Source: CAZDXJ01 sp964509475
GTDB lineage: Bacteria > Pseudomonadota > Gammaproteobacteria > Methylococcales > Methylomonadaceae
Assembly: GCA_964509475.1 (NCBI GenBank)
Contig: CAZDXJ010000009.1
Coordinates: 1 to 53,667, forward strand
Direction of reading: 5' to 3'
DNA: 53,667 nt
Under the pieces are notes generated by a model. The model searched no databases. It was not told the DNA's origin and saw only the letters and a program-made list of their open reading frames with translations. Both the position numbers and the translations under genes were made by a program. This document shows, piece after piece, positions 42,181-49,676 of the stretch (position 1 is the stretch's first letter; each line of letters starts with the position of its first letter).

Positions 42181-42212
42181 ATCAAGCGCAACGGATTGGC
42201 CGGAGGCAAGAT
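42181..42212. repeat. Imperfect direct repeat flanking the ars genes, left copy
   Basis: It matches 45143-45174 at 27 of 32 positions, including an exact run GGCCGGAGGCA. The bases 42171-42189 also resemble, at 15 of 19 positions, the terminal repeat of the decayed insertion sequence at 45031-45407. The remaining 296-bp spacer (42148-42443) holds no gene. Confidence 0.45.
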
Positions 42213-42384
42213 AGGGTACCTGAGCGAAACTATTTGTTGTGGCAAGGTTTAAATTATTTTTTAAATCCGCAGCTTATATCTCCGCCCTGAAGGGTGAAGG
42301 TTTACGGTGCATCTGATAAACAAGGCACCGGGCTTGATCGAGCCTGCAATGTTTACTGTGGGGCGGGGAAACTGCAAGAGAAAC

Positions 42385-42413
42385 TTGCAACCCAGGATAT
42401 ATTAATATATGAT
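42385..42413 (+). promoter_or_regulatory. arsR: arsR promoter and probable ArsR operator
   Basis: TTGCAA (42385-42390), a 17-bp spacer and TATGAT (42408-42413) form a good promoter. The perfect palindrome ATATATTAATATAT (42397-42410) occupies the spacer and overlaps the -10, the typical placement for an ArsR-family operator, implying autorepression relieved by arsenite. Confidence 0.65.
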
Positions 42414-42443
42414 TATCCGTATGTTGGTACGGTTTGATTCATA

Positions 42444-42791
42444 ATGCTGCCTGTCCGGTTTTTCAAATGCTTGTCCGATGAAACCCGCCTGCGTTGCATA
42501 ACCCTGTTGCAGCAGGAAGGGCGCTTATGCGTTTGCGAACTGACTGCCGCGCTGGATTTGTCGCAACCCAAAATTTCCCGGCATCTGGCTTCGCTCAGGC
42601 AGTGCGGCTTGTTGCAGGACAGCAGGGAAGGGGCCTGGGTGTTTTATCGCATTCATCCCGATTTGCCGGATTGGTGTCAGGCCGTTTTACAGATGGCGGT
42701 GCAGGCGGCAAGCCAGGCGGGTACGCTGTCAGCCGATCGGAAGCGTTTGCAAACGATGTTGAACCGGCCGGAACGAAACCGCTGCTGTTGA
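42444..42791 (+). CDS. arsR: ArsR family transcriptional repressor
   Basis: This 115-residue winged-helix repressor releases DNA on binding arsenite. The sensing segment RLCVCELTAAL carries C29 and C31 (equivalent to C32 and C34 of E. coli ArsR), but the third cysteine of ELCVCDLC is absent. LSQPKISRHLASLRQCGLL is the recognition helix. A C-terminal CC pair is present and may contribute ligands. No obvious ribosome-binding site precedes the ATG; a small hairpin CCGTA-tgttgg-TACGG lies in the leader. It heads the ars operon. Confidence 0.92.
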   Translation: MLPVRFFKCLSDETRLRCITLLQQEGRLCVCELTAALDLSQPKISRHLASLRQCGLLQDSREGAWVFYRIHPDLPDWCQAVLQMAVQAASQAGTLSADRKRLQTMLNRPERNRCC

Positions 42792-42836
42792 TTTTCCATC
42801 CGCCAGTAAACAGAGCGAACCATTTTATGAGTTCTA

Positions 42837-42858
42837 AATATATTGTTATTCATATATG
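42837..42858 (+). promoter_or_regulatory. Possible second ArsR-type operator inside the operon
   Basis: An AT-rich dyad (AAATATATT ... CATATATG) between arsR and the glyoxalase-fold gene resembles the operator at 42397-42410. It may be a second ArsR site; the match is partial. Confidence 0.3.
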
Positions 42859-42876
42859 CAGATTAGGAGTTAAATC

Positions 42877-43338
42877 ATGAAACGATTGCATGTGCATCTT
42901 GCGGTAGAAAACCTGGAACAAAACATTGCGTTCTACAGCGCTTTGTTTGGTGCCGAACCTGCCGTAAAACAGGCCGATTATGCCAAATGGATGCTCGATG
43001 ATCCGCGCATCAATTTTGCCATTTCCAATCGTAGCCGCAAATTGGGTCTGGATCATTTGGGTTTGCAAGTCGATTCGGATGCGGAACTGGACCGTTTAAA
43101 GCAACAACTGGAGACCACCGGCCAGGCCATTGAATCCCAGGAAGGCGCAAGCTGCTGTTATGCCCGTTCCAACAAGCACTGGATTCCTGACCCGCAGGGC
43201 GTCGCCTGGGAAACCTTCCATTCCCTGTCGGAAATAGCCACATTCAATGAAGCCGATGCCAAATCCAACGGTGAAAACCCCTATGCCTGCCGGCCGGTGA
43301 TGGGCGATGACAGCAAACCATCCTGCTGCGGAGGCTAA
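42877..43338 (+). CDS. arsI: ArsI/CadI family glyoxalase-fold protein
   Basis: This 153-residue vicinal-oxygen-chelate fold protein matches ArsI C-As lyases and CadI. Metal ligands would be H5 (or H7), H60 in GLDHLGLQV, and E112 in VAWETFH. A vicinal cysteine pair C93-C94 in ASCCYARSNKHW is the site that binds trivalent organoarsenicals in ArsI. The tail ends in CCGG and is cysteine-rich. AGGAG precedes the ATG at good spacing. ArsI cleaves methylarsenite; here that function is inferred from motif and neighbours. Confidence 0.82.
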   Translation: MKRLHVHLAVENLEQNIAFYSALFGAEPAVKQADYAKWMLDDPRINFAISNRSRKLGLDHLGLQVDSDAELDRLKQQLETTGQAIESQEGASCCYARSNKHWIPDPQGVAWETFHSLSEIATFNEADAKSNGENPYACRPVMGDDSKPSCCGG

Positions 43339-43342
43339 CACC

Positions 43343-43819
43343 ATGCTCAACGTTCTGGTTCTTTGCACCGGCAATTCCTGCCGCAGCGTCATGGGGGAGG
43401 CGCTGCTGAACGACCTGGGCAAGGGGCGTGTCCAGGCGTTTTCCGCAGGCAGCCATCCGCTGGGAAAAATCAACCAAGACGCTCTGGCGACCCTGCAGCG
43501 GCAGGGTTTGCCGGCGGCAGGTTATCAAAGCCAGTCCTGGCATGAATTTGCAGACCAGCCCTTCGATATTGTCATTAGCGTTTGCGACAATGCCGCCGGA
43601 GAAGTCTGTCCGCTTTATCTGAACAAGGCAGTACGGGTGCATTGGGGCGTTTCCGATCCGGCGCACCTGGAAGGGACGGAGGAAGAAAAAATCGCGGCTT
43701 TCGACAAGACTTTCGCTATTCTGGAGCAGCGCGTGAAAAAAATGCTGGCCCTGCCGCTGGAGGCAATGGACGAACGGGCACTGTCGGAAAAACTGAACGC
43801 CATTGGCCAGGAATCCTGA
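43343..43819 (+). CDS. arsC: Thioredoxin-coupled arsenate reductase (LMW phosphatase fold)
   Basis: This 158-residue protein has the CX5R phosphate loop C8-TGNSC-R14 and further cysteines C81 and C89 (VCDNAAGEVCP), the triad that relays a disulfide in the thioredoxin-type ArsC of Staphylococcus and Bacillus. It reduces arsenate to arsenite, which ACR3 then exports. Unlike pure protein tyrosine phosphatases, it retains all three redox cysteines. The ATG at 43343 follows GGAGG. It is 4 bp after the arsI-like gene and 21 bp before ACR3. Confidence 0.92.
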   Translation: MLNVLVLCTGNSCRSVMGEALLNDLGKGRVQAFSAGSHPLGKINQDALATLQRQGLPAAGYQSQSWHEFADQPFDIVISVCDNAAGEVCPLYLNKAVRVHWGVSDPAHLEGTEEEKIAAFDKTFAILEQRVKKMLALPLEAMDERALSEKLNAIGQES

Positions 43820-43840
43820 AATCCAGGAGGAGGTGTCATC

Positions 43841-44959
43841 ATGTCCACGACTGAAACAATGCAAATGCAGGATGCGGCCAGGAAGATGAGTTTCTTCGAA
43901 CGTTACCTATCCATCTGGGTGGCCCTGTGCATGGGTATCGGCATACTGCTGGGCAAGCAACTGCCGGAAGTCACCGATACTTTACGGAAAATGGAGTTTG
44001 GCCGGGGCAGTCATATCAATCTGCCGATCGCGGTATTGATCTGGTTGATGATCTATCCGATGATGCTGAAAATCGATTTTACCCGTATCCTGAATGTACG
44101 CAGACGGCCACGCGGCATCTTGGTCACGCTGTTGGTCAACTGGCTGGTGAAGCCGTTTTCCATGGCGTTGATCGCCTGGGTGTTTTTCAAGCATCTGTGG
44201 CTGCCGTTGATTGGCCCCGAACGGGCCGACCAGTACATTGCCGGCTGCATCATACTGGCGGCGGCACCCTGTACTGCGATGGTCTTTGTCTGGTCCTATC
44301 TGACCGATGGCGATCCAGCCTATACCCTGGTACAGGTCTCGCTCAATGACCTGATCATGCTGGTGCTGTTTGCCCCGATCGTCGCCTTTCTGGTCAGCGG
44401 CGCCAGCAACCTGAACGTTCCCTATGATGTGCTGTTGTACAGCGTCGTGGCGTTTATCGTCATTCCCCTGGCCCTGGGCAGTTTCAGCCGCCTGATCCTG
44501 ATTCGCCTGAAAGGTGCAGCCTGGTTTGAAAACCGCTTCATCCGCTTCTTTCACCCCATTACCGTGATCGCGCTGTTGTTGACCCTGGTGTTTATTTTTG
44601 CCTTCCAGGCCGGCAATATCACCGGCAAGTCCCTGCATGTGCTGTTGATTGCGATACCGCTGTTGATCCAGGTGTATTTCAATGCCTCGCTGGCCTACGG
44701 ACTGATGAAACTGTTCAGGGTGCCATTCAGTGTGGCCGCGCCCGGCGCACTGATCGGTGCCAGCAATTTCTTTGAGCTGGCGGTGGCAACGGCAATCGCC
44801 CTGTACGGTCCGGAATCGGGCGCCGCGTTGGCAACCGTGGTCGGGGTATTGGTGGAAGTGCCGGTGATGTTGTCGGTGGTCAGCTTTTGCAACCGGACCC
44901 GGCACTGGTTTCCCGAAACAGTCAATGATCGCTGGGGCGATTGCCCGCCTGGGGTGTAA
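43841..44959 (+). CDS. acr3: Arsenite efflux permease of the ACR3 family
   Basis: This 372-residue membrane protein with about ten hydrophobic helices extrudes arsenite driven by the proton gradient. The conserved essential cysteine is in AAAPCTAMVFVW, and FERYLSIWVALCMGIGI near the N-terminus is typical of ACR3. It belongs to the ACR3 (BASS) superfamily and not to ArsB. AGGAGG precedes the start. It ends the operon; a decayed insertion sequence follows 71 bp later. Confidence 0.93.
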   Translation: MSTTETMQMQDAARKMSFFERYLSIWVALCMGIGILLGKQLPEVTDTLRKMEFGRGSHINLPIAVLIWLMIYPMMLKIDFTRILNVRRRPRGILVTLLVNWLVKPFSMALIAWVFFKHLWLPLIGPERADQYIAGCIILAAAPCTAMVFVWSYLTDGDPAYTLVQVSLNDLIMLVLFAPIVAFLVSGASNLNVPYDVLLYSVVAFIVIPLALGSFSRLILIRLKGAAWFENRFIRFFHPITVIALLLTLVFIFAFQAGNITGKSLHVLLIAIPLLIQVYFNASLAYGLMKLFRVPFSVAAPGALIGASNFFELAVATAIALYGPESGAALATVVGVLVEVPVMLSVVSFCNRTRHWFPETVNDRWGDCPPGV

Positions 44960-45073
44960 TCAAGAGGTTTTCAGCCAACCAATCGTATCGGTTCTCCTTT
45001 TTCAGGCTGAAGTCAAGCAAAACCCAAGCCTTAAATGTGAATTAAGAGCTAAAAAATAAAAGCCAGTCTATTT

Positions 45074-45107
45074 GTAGTAGGGGCGTATTGCAATACGCCC
45101 CTACTAC
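45074..45107. repeat. 34-bp perfect palindrome
   Basis: The full 34 bases read identically on both strands, with core GGGGCGTATTGCAATACGCCCC. It is the longest and most perfect relative of the REP palindromes at 28005-28032 and 31415-31442, here nested inside the decayed insertion sequence. Confidence 0.85.
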
Positions 45108-45142
45108 CATTTCCGTTCAGCAAACGCGATACGGTAGGCTCG

Positions 45143-45174
45143 ATCCAGCGCGGCGGATCGGCCGGAGGCAGGAT
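45143..45174. repeat. Imperfect direct repeat flanking the ars genes, right copy
   Basis: This pairs with 42181-42212 (27 of 32 identities). It lies within the decayed insertion sequence, so the left copy may mark a second fragment of the same element on the other side of the ars operon. Confidence 0.45.
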
Positions 45175-45175
45175 C

Positions 45176-45382
45176 ATGTGCGTTACCGGAACGGATGCAG
45201 AGACCATTAGGCCGGATCAGAATTTAACCGTATTGATGCCGGTTCAAAAACAAAAGGGACAACACTATCTGGAACTACAGGATCAATGCCCAGCCACCGC
45301 TGTCTCTCGCATTCGTCAACCCATTGAAACTTTATTCGGGTGGATTGAAGAAAAAACAGGCAGTTTTTCTGGAACTCTCTAA
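45176..45382 (+). pseudogene. Transposase C-terminal remnant
   Basis: The 68-codon frame includes RIRQPIETLFGWIEEKTG, a motif seen near the C-terminus of IS982/IS4-type DDE transposases, where the glutamate is catalytic. The conserved sequence that should follow (a SKVR..GLLVH-like block) is missing, and the frame ends at SFSGTL just before the right terminal repeat, so an internal deletion is likely. The N-terminal catalytic part is absent. Confidence 0.65.
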
Positions 45383-45488
45383 GAGTGCGCTCTTAATTCA
45401 CATTTAACATTATTTTTTTGTGGGTATTGACCGGTTTTTGTGCTACATTCTGCATTAACAACCTATGAGCATTGTCGGGGACAAGTCA

Positions 45489-46955
45489 ATGAAAAACGCC
45501 TATAGATTTTCAGTTCATCTCGTATTTTGGCTATGGTTTGGATGGTTGATGGCATCGCCATCCTTCGCCGCCAGACCCGTGGGGGAATTTGGTAAGGATT
45601 GGGGCGATCCGGCGGGTCTGGAATGTGTCAACTGTCATAAAAAGTACAACCCCGGCCTGTACAGGGAATGGAACAAAAGCCAGCACGGGCAGCAAGGAGT
45701 GAATTGTCTGGATTGCCATCAGGCCCGAGCGGATGATAAAGATGCGTTCAAACACAAAGGGCAATTGATATCGGTAATTGTAACGCCTAAGGATTGCGCC
45801 CGTTGTCATGTCACCGAATTCGAAGAAATGGACGGTTCGCATCATGCCAAGGCGGGCAAGATTCTGGCTTCGCTGGACAATCTTCTGGGCGAAGTCGTGG
45901 GCGGGCCGGCGGCCGTGAACGCAGGCTGCCGGCAATGTCACGGTTCGGAAGTCAAAATCGGATCGGATAACAAACCCCTGCCGGCCACCTGGCCCAATAC
46001 CGGTATCGGCCGCTTGAATCCTGACGGTTCAACCGGTTCCTGTACCGCCTGTCATACCCGGCATCGGTTTTCCCAGGCCCAGGCAAGAACACCGGATACC
46101 TGCGGCAAATGCCATATTGGCCCGGATCATCCGCAGATCGAAGTGTACAATGAATCCAAGCACGGTATCTTGTATCGGGCATTCAAGGATGAAATGAATC
46201 TCAGGTCTGAAAAATGGGAAGCCGGTGTGGATTATTCGGTTGCGCCAACCTGTGCGACTTGTCATATGGGGGCAGCGGGTGGTGAGTCCAAAACCCATAA
46301 TGTCGGTGAGCGGATTTCCTGGACCTTGCGTCCACCGGTTTCCAGGAAAATCAATCTGGTGCGCCTGGAAAACGGCGATGAATTTGATGTTCCTGAAGGC
46401 AAGGCTTTGCCCAAAGTGGGTGACAAGACCAAAGGTTCCAAAGTGATCGAGGTTATGAGCTGGCAGCAGCGCCGCGAGAAAATGCAGAATGTTTGTTCAG
46501 CTTGCCACAGTACCAGTGTGATCAAGGGGCATTATCAGCAATTTGATAATGTTGTGGAACTGTATAACGAGAAATTCGCCAAACCGATTGCGGCTATTAT
46601 GGATGAATTGCATACTCAGGGTGTGATCAGTACAAGTCCCTTCGATGACAAAATTGAGTGGATTTGGTGGGAAATTTGGCATCACGAAGGGCGCCGGGCG
46701 CGGCATGGTGCCTCCATGATGGGACCGGATTATACCTGGTGGCACGGGCTTTATGAGGTGGCCAAACATACCTATTTTGATTTTATTCCCGAACTCAAAA
46801 AAGTCGCCGGTGAACAGCGTGCTGATGAGCTGTTGAAAAAATATTTCAAACCGATTGAAGGTCATGACTGGTATTTCAACGGTATGGATGCCGGCCAGAT
46901 TGAAAAAGTGCGGCAAGGCTTTGAAGCGCGTTATGGCAAAGGTTCGTTTAAATAG
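45489..46955 (+). CDS. Octaheme cytochrome c of the hydroxylamine oxidoreductase (HAO) family
   Basis: This 488-residue periplasmic protein has an N-terminal signal peptide ending SPSFA and eight CxxCH heme sites (ECVNCH, NCLDCH, DCARCH, GCRQCH, SCTACH, TCGKCH, TCATCH, VCSACH). The C-terminal helical part contains WHHEGRRARHGASMM and PDYTWWHG, typical of HAO; the tyrosine of DYT lies where the protein-heme crosslinking tyrosine of Nitrosomonas HAO is expected, though I could not align it. Methanotroph HAOs detoxify hydroxylamine from ammonia; relatives lacking the crosslink reduce nitrite. There is no haoB; the next genes encode a TPR protein and a NapC-type cytochrome. GGGGA sits 7 bases before the ATG. 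Confidence 0.9.
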   Translation: MKNAYRFSVHLVFWLWFGWLMASPSFAARPVGEFGKDWGDPAGLECVNCHKKYNPGLYREWNKSQHGQQGVNCLDCHQARADDKDAFKHKGQLISVIVTPKDCARCHVTEFEEMDGSHHAKAGKILASLDNLLGEVVGGPAAVNAGCRQCHGSEVKIGSDNKPLPATWPNTGIGRLNPDGSTGSCTACHTRHRFSQAQARTPDTCGKCHIGPDHPQIEVYNESKHGILYRAFKDEMNLRSEKWEAGVDYSVAPTCATCHMGAAGGESKTHNVGERISWTLRPPVSRKINLVRLENGDEFDVPEGKALPKVGDKTKGSKVIEVMSWQQRREKMQNVCSACHSTSVIKGHYQQFDNVVELYNEKFAKPIAAIMDELHTQGVISTSPFDDKIEWIWWEIWHHEGRRARHGASMMGPDYTWWHGLYEVAKHTYFDFIPELKKVAGEQRADELLKKYFKPIEGHDWYFNGMDAGQIEKVRQGFEARYGKGSFK

Positions 46956-46959
46956 CCTT

Positions 46960-47406
46960 ATGTCGAAACATGGCTGGATAGGGGGTTGCGGGCTTGTTTT
47001 GTGCTGGGCGGGGTTGTCGTTGCCTGCCCAGGCCATGGAAACCGAACGCTACCGGCTTTTTTTGCAGCAAGGTAAGCAGGCTCTGGCGCAAGGGCATATC
47101 GATGCCGCTTTGGAAGCCTTTTTAAAAGCCGCCCGAATCGATTCCAGGTCTGCAACTATTCAGCACAAACTGGCCAGCGCCTATTTATTGCAGGGGCGTT
47201 ATGCAGAAAGTATTGAACATTTTCAGCAAGCCCTGAGAATTGAGGAAAACAGCCCGAAGGCATTTATCGGTATGGGTATTGCCTATCTGCATCTGGGCCA
47301 ATACCGTTTGGCCCGGGCCGCTTTTTTAGAGGCAAAGCGGTTATCCAATACCCGCCGGAAAGATATTGAACACCTGTTAAACTGGCTTGATTCGCGCAAT
47401 TATTGA
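46960..47406 (+). CDS. Exported TPR-repeat protein in the octaheme cluster
   Basis: This 148-residue protein has a signal peptide (MSKHGWIGG... ending LPAQA) and three tetratricopeptide repeats over residues 30-140 (ALAQGHIDAALEAFLKAARI, YLLQGRYAESIEHFQQAL, YLHLGQYRLARAAFLEAK). It begins 4 bp after the octaheme stop. TPR proteins in multiheme operons commonly assist complex assembly or heme attachment; that role is inferred. It occupies the place where haoB would be in haoAB operons but shows no resemblance to it. Confidence 0.8.
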   Translation: MSKHGWIGGCGLVLCWAGLSLPAQAMETERYRLFLQQGKQALAQGHIDAALEAFLKAARIDSRSATIQHKLASAYLLQGRYAESIEHFQQALRIEENSPKAFIGMGIAYLHLGQYRLARAAFLEAKRLSNTRRKDIEHLLNWLDSRNY

Positions 47407-47445
47407 ATGCTTCTCCAATTATCGTGATTTAGAGGAAAAACGCAC

Positions 47446-48027
47446 ATGTTGAGCAAATTATGGCAATGGTTTTGGCAGCCGACAAGCCGGTATACCTGGG
47501 GTGCGATTTTTGTTGTTGGTGGTATTGCCGGGATTGTGTTTTGGGGCAGCTTCAATATGTATATGGAATACACCAACAGCCTGGAATTTTGTACATCCTG
47601 CCATGAAATGCGCGATACCGTTTATCAGGAATATACCCAATCCATTCATTTCCGTAATGGTTCCGGGGTACGGGCGATTTGTTCCGATTGTCATGTACCG
47701 AAGGAGTGGACGCCAAAATTGATTCGCAAAATTCAGGCGACCAACGAGTTGTATCACAAAATTATCGGTTCCATCGATACCCCTGAAAAATTCGAGGCCA
47801 AACGCGAGCAACTGGCTCTGCATGTCTGGAAACAGATGCAGCAAAACGATTCCCATGAATGCCGCAATTGTCATTCATTCCAGGCTATGGATTTCCATGC
47901 CCAGTCGATAACGGCGAGACGGGAAATGAAAAAAGCCATTGCCGAAGCTAAAACCTGTATCGACTGTCATAAAGGGATTGCGCATAAATTGCCCAGGGGA
48001 TACGAAACCGATTCCAGAATTTATTGA
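47446..48027 (+). CDS. NapC/NirT family tetraheme cytochrome c
   Basis: This 193-residue membrane-anchored cytochrome has one transmembrane helix (about residues 17-37) and four CxxCH sites (CTSCHE, CSDCHV, CRNCHS, CIDCHK). NapC/NirT proteins pass electrons between the quinone pool and periplasmic multiheme enzymes. Beside an HAO-like octaheme it is the equivalent of the cM552/CycX partner that links HAO-family enzymes to quinones. Direction of flow (quinone reduction during hydroxylamine oxidation, or quinol-driven nitrite reduction) cannot be told from sequence. AGAGGA precedes the ATG. Confidence 0.92.
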   Translation: MLSKLWQWFWQPTSRYTWGAIFVVGGIAGIVFWGSFNMYMEYTNSLEFCTSCHEMRDTVYQEYTQSIHFRNGSGVRAICSDCHVPKEWTPKLIRKIQATNELYHKIIGSIDTPEKFEAKREQLALHVWKQMQQNDSHECRNCHSFQAMDFHAQSITARREMKKAIAEAKTCIDCHKGIAHKLPRGYETDSRIY

Positions 48028-48070
48028 ACAGGCCAGGGGGGCAGGGCTTTGATAGACGGACAACTTGCTT

Positions 48071-48892
48071 ATGAAAAGAAATACGATGCACTTATTGATC
48101 GGTATGGCGGTGTTTGGGGTATTGAGCGGATGCAGCAATCCTTCGACACCAGCGGGCCATGAAGGTTATGTCTGGGAAAATCCGAGAATTTTTGGCAAAG
48201 GCGGGTTTGTTGGAACCTTGAAAGGGCCGGCAAATTTCGGCGTTTCGCTTTGGCGGAACGAGATTAAAAATGTGGATTTTCGCCCCAAAACCTATTCCGA
48301 AGCGTTCAATATTCTGACCCGGGACGAGCTGAATATTGCCTTGCGCTGGCAAACCATCATAAAAATACGACGCGGTACAATCAAGGAAGTGATTGAAGTG
48401 TACGCAGGTAAGGATTTTTACAAGCGGTTTATCAAAGAACCCTTGCGATCGATGGTTCGAAAACATGTGCAACATCTTGACAGCCGTGAAGTCAAGGAAC
48501 GAAGAGAGGACATCGCGCAAGCGGTTGTGACTGAATTGATCGATTATTTGAAAAACACGCCTTTTGTTGTGATCTCCGGTGTGGTTGGTAATATTGATTA
48601 CCCGAAAATTGTAACTGAGGCGGTTGAAAAAAAGCTGGCGGCAAAACAGCTTTTGGATGAAAAAGAAACCCAGCGTGAAATTGCCAGAAAAGACGCTGAA
48701 ATTCGCATTGAAGAAGCCAAAGGCATTGCAAAAGCCCAGGAAATTATCAATTCAACGTTGACAAAAAGCTATTTGCAACATGAAGCGATCAATGCCCAGG
48801 TTAAAATGGCCGCCTCACCCAATCATACCACCGTTTACATTCCATCCGGCGCCAATGGTATCCCGATCATCAATGATGTAAACCGCCGGTAA
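48071..48892 (+). CDS. SPFH/prohibitin-family lipoprotein in the octaheme cluster
   Basis: This 273-residue protein has a lipoprotein signal (lipobox VLSGC, cysteine at about residue 21) followed by an SPFH/band-7 domain (about residues 35-190, with TRDELNIALRWQTIIKIRRG) and a charged coiled-coil tail (about 190-245, EKETQREIARKDAEIRIEEAKG). SPFH proteins form ring- or cage-like membrane scaffolds, but most are anchored by a transmembrane helix; an outer- or inner-leaflet lipoprotein form is less usual. It follows the NapC gene by 43 bp on the same strand. A scaffold role for the cytochromes is possible, but unproven. Confidence 0.85.
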   Translation: MKRNTMHLLIGMAVFGVLSGCSNPSTPAGHEGYVWENPRIFGKGGFVGTLKGPANFGVSLWRNEIKNVDFRPKTYSEAFNILTRDELNIALRWQTIIKIRRGTIKEVIEVYAGKDFYKRFIKEPLRSMVRKHVQHLDSREVKERREDIAQAVVTELIDYLKNTPFVVISGVVGNIDYPKIVTEAVEKKLAAKQLLDEKETQREIARKDAEIRIEEAKGIAKAQEIINSTLTKSYLQHEAINAQVKMAASPNHTTVYIPSGANGIPIINDVNRR

Positions 48893-48920
48893 CTGGATGC
48901 CAACCCGGGTTCAGGTTCAT

Positions 48921-49090
48921 TGCCACTAAGTTAAGCCCTTTTGTTGAATGTATCTATGGGTGTAGGTGCGGATTTATCCAGCTCTTCAATGAAGGGCTGG
49001 ATTTATCCGCATGGTGCGTAGGTGCGGATTTATCCGCATGGTGCGACAAGTTGCACCGGCATCCAACTCACATTTTCTTGACTTAATGGC
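48921..49090. repeat. MITE-like dispersed repeat, copy 3
   Basis: This 170-bp copy has the left end TGCCACTAAGTTAAG and right end CTTGACTTAATGGC. The internal unit 'gtgcggatttatccgcatggtgcg' is tandemly duplicated, making it longer than copy 2. It fills most of the 227-bp gap after the SPFH lipoprotein. No coding potential was seen. Confidence 0.7.
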
Positions 49091-49119
49091 TTTGAGATTC
49101 AAGCTGGCATTCGTCTGGA

Positions 49120-49551
49120 TTACATATTGGAAAGTTTATAAAGCACGTTATTGGCTTTGTCTTTTTGCGTCATGCGCTGGCGGGGAATTGCCGTGGCTTT
49201 TCTTTCCGCTGAAACCTGGGCCAGCATGTCACCCCAGGAATCATATTTTGTATAAGCCGGAATGCCGGATGCCTTGCGCTCGGAAAAATATTGTTTGCCC
49301 AATTCGATGATTTCAGCGCCGGTTTTGCCATCGACGGTATTTAAAAATTTTCGGTTATCGCCAACCGCTTCGCGTGTCGTCCAATAGGCAATTTCAAATT
49401 CAAGCTGTTGTTCAACCGGCATATAATGTTTGACCCGGCGCATCGTTGCAGCGGCGGCGCGGCTGTTTTTGCCATTGACCGTAGGTTCGCCGCCGCAGGC
49501 AACGACAAACAAACAGACCAGGATAATAAAAAGATGGCTTCGTGTTTTCAT
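49120..49551 (-). CDS. Small lipoprotein (DUF6694-like)
   Basis: This 143-residue protein has a lipoprotein signal with lipobox FVVAC (cysteine at residue 19) followed by GGEPTVNGKN, then a helical body (MRRVKHYMPVEQQLEFEIAYW). The pattern after the lipobox resembles the DUF6694 lipoprotein family. No catalytic residues stand out. It converges with the SPFH gene across a MITE-like repeat and is divergent from the GTPase pair. Confidence 0.65.
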   Translation of the reverse strand: MKTRSHLFIILVCLFVVACGGEPTVNGKNSRAAAATMRRVKHYMPVEQQLEFEIAYWTTREAVGDNRKFLNTVDGKTGAEIIELGKQYFSERKASGIPAYTKYDSWGDMLAQVSAERKATAIPRQRMTQKDKANNVLYKLSNM

Positions 49552-49676
49552 ACTACCTTCCTCAAGATTTTTCTGCTTTCTTCGATAGGGCGGATGCTAT
49601 TATTCTAAAATATGTCTTTATACAACCGTTATCCGAAGTAAAATACTGGGTTATTATAAACCCAAGCTAATATTCA

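Larger units (their letters stand above)
45031..45407. mobile_element. Decayed insertion sequence with perfect 19-bp terminal inverted repeats
   Basis: TTAAATGTGAATTAAGAGC (45031-45049) recurs as its exact reverse complement at 45389-45407. The 377-bp interior contains a REP-like palindrome and the C-terminal fragment of a transposase on the plus strand, so the element is an internally deleted, non-autonomous remnant. It lies directly downstream of the ars operon. Confidence 0.75.

Noticed and set aside
43982..44905. 307-codon minus-strand frame opposite the ACR3 gene
   Set aside because: Low-complexity, Gln/His-rich composition is the mirror of a membrane protein gene; no ribosome-binding site or family match.
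49011..49310. 99-codon plus-strand frame over the MITE-like repeat
   Set aside because: It runs through the repeat and antisense to the small lipoprotein gene, with no family resemblance.
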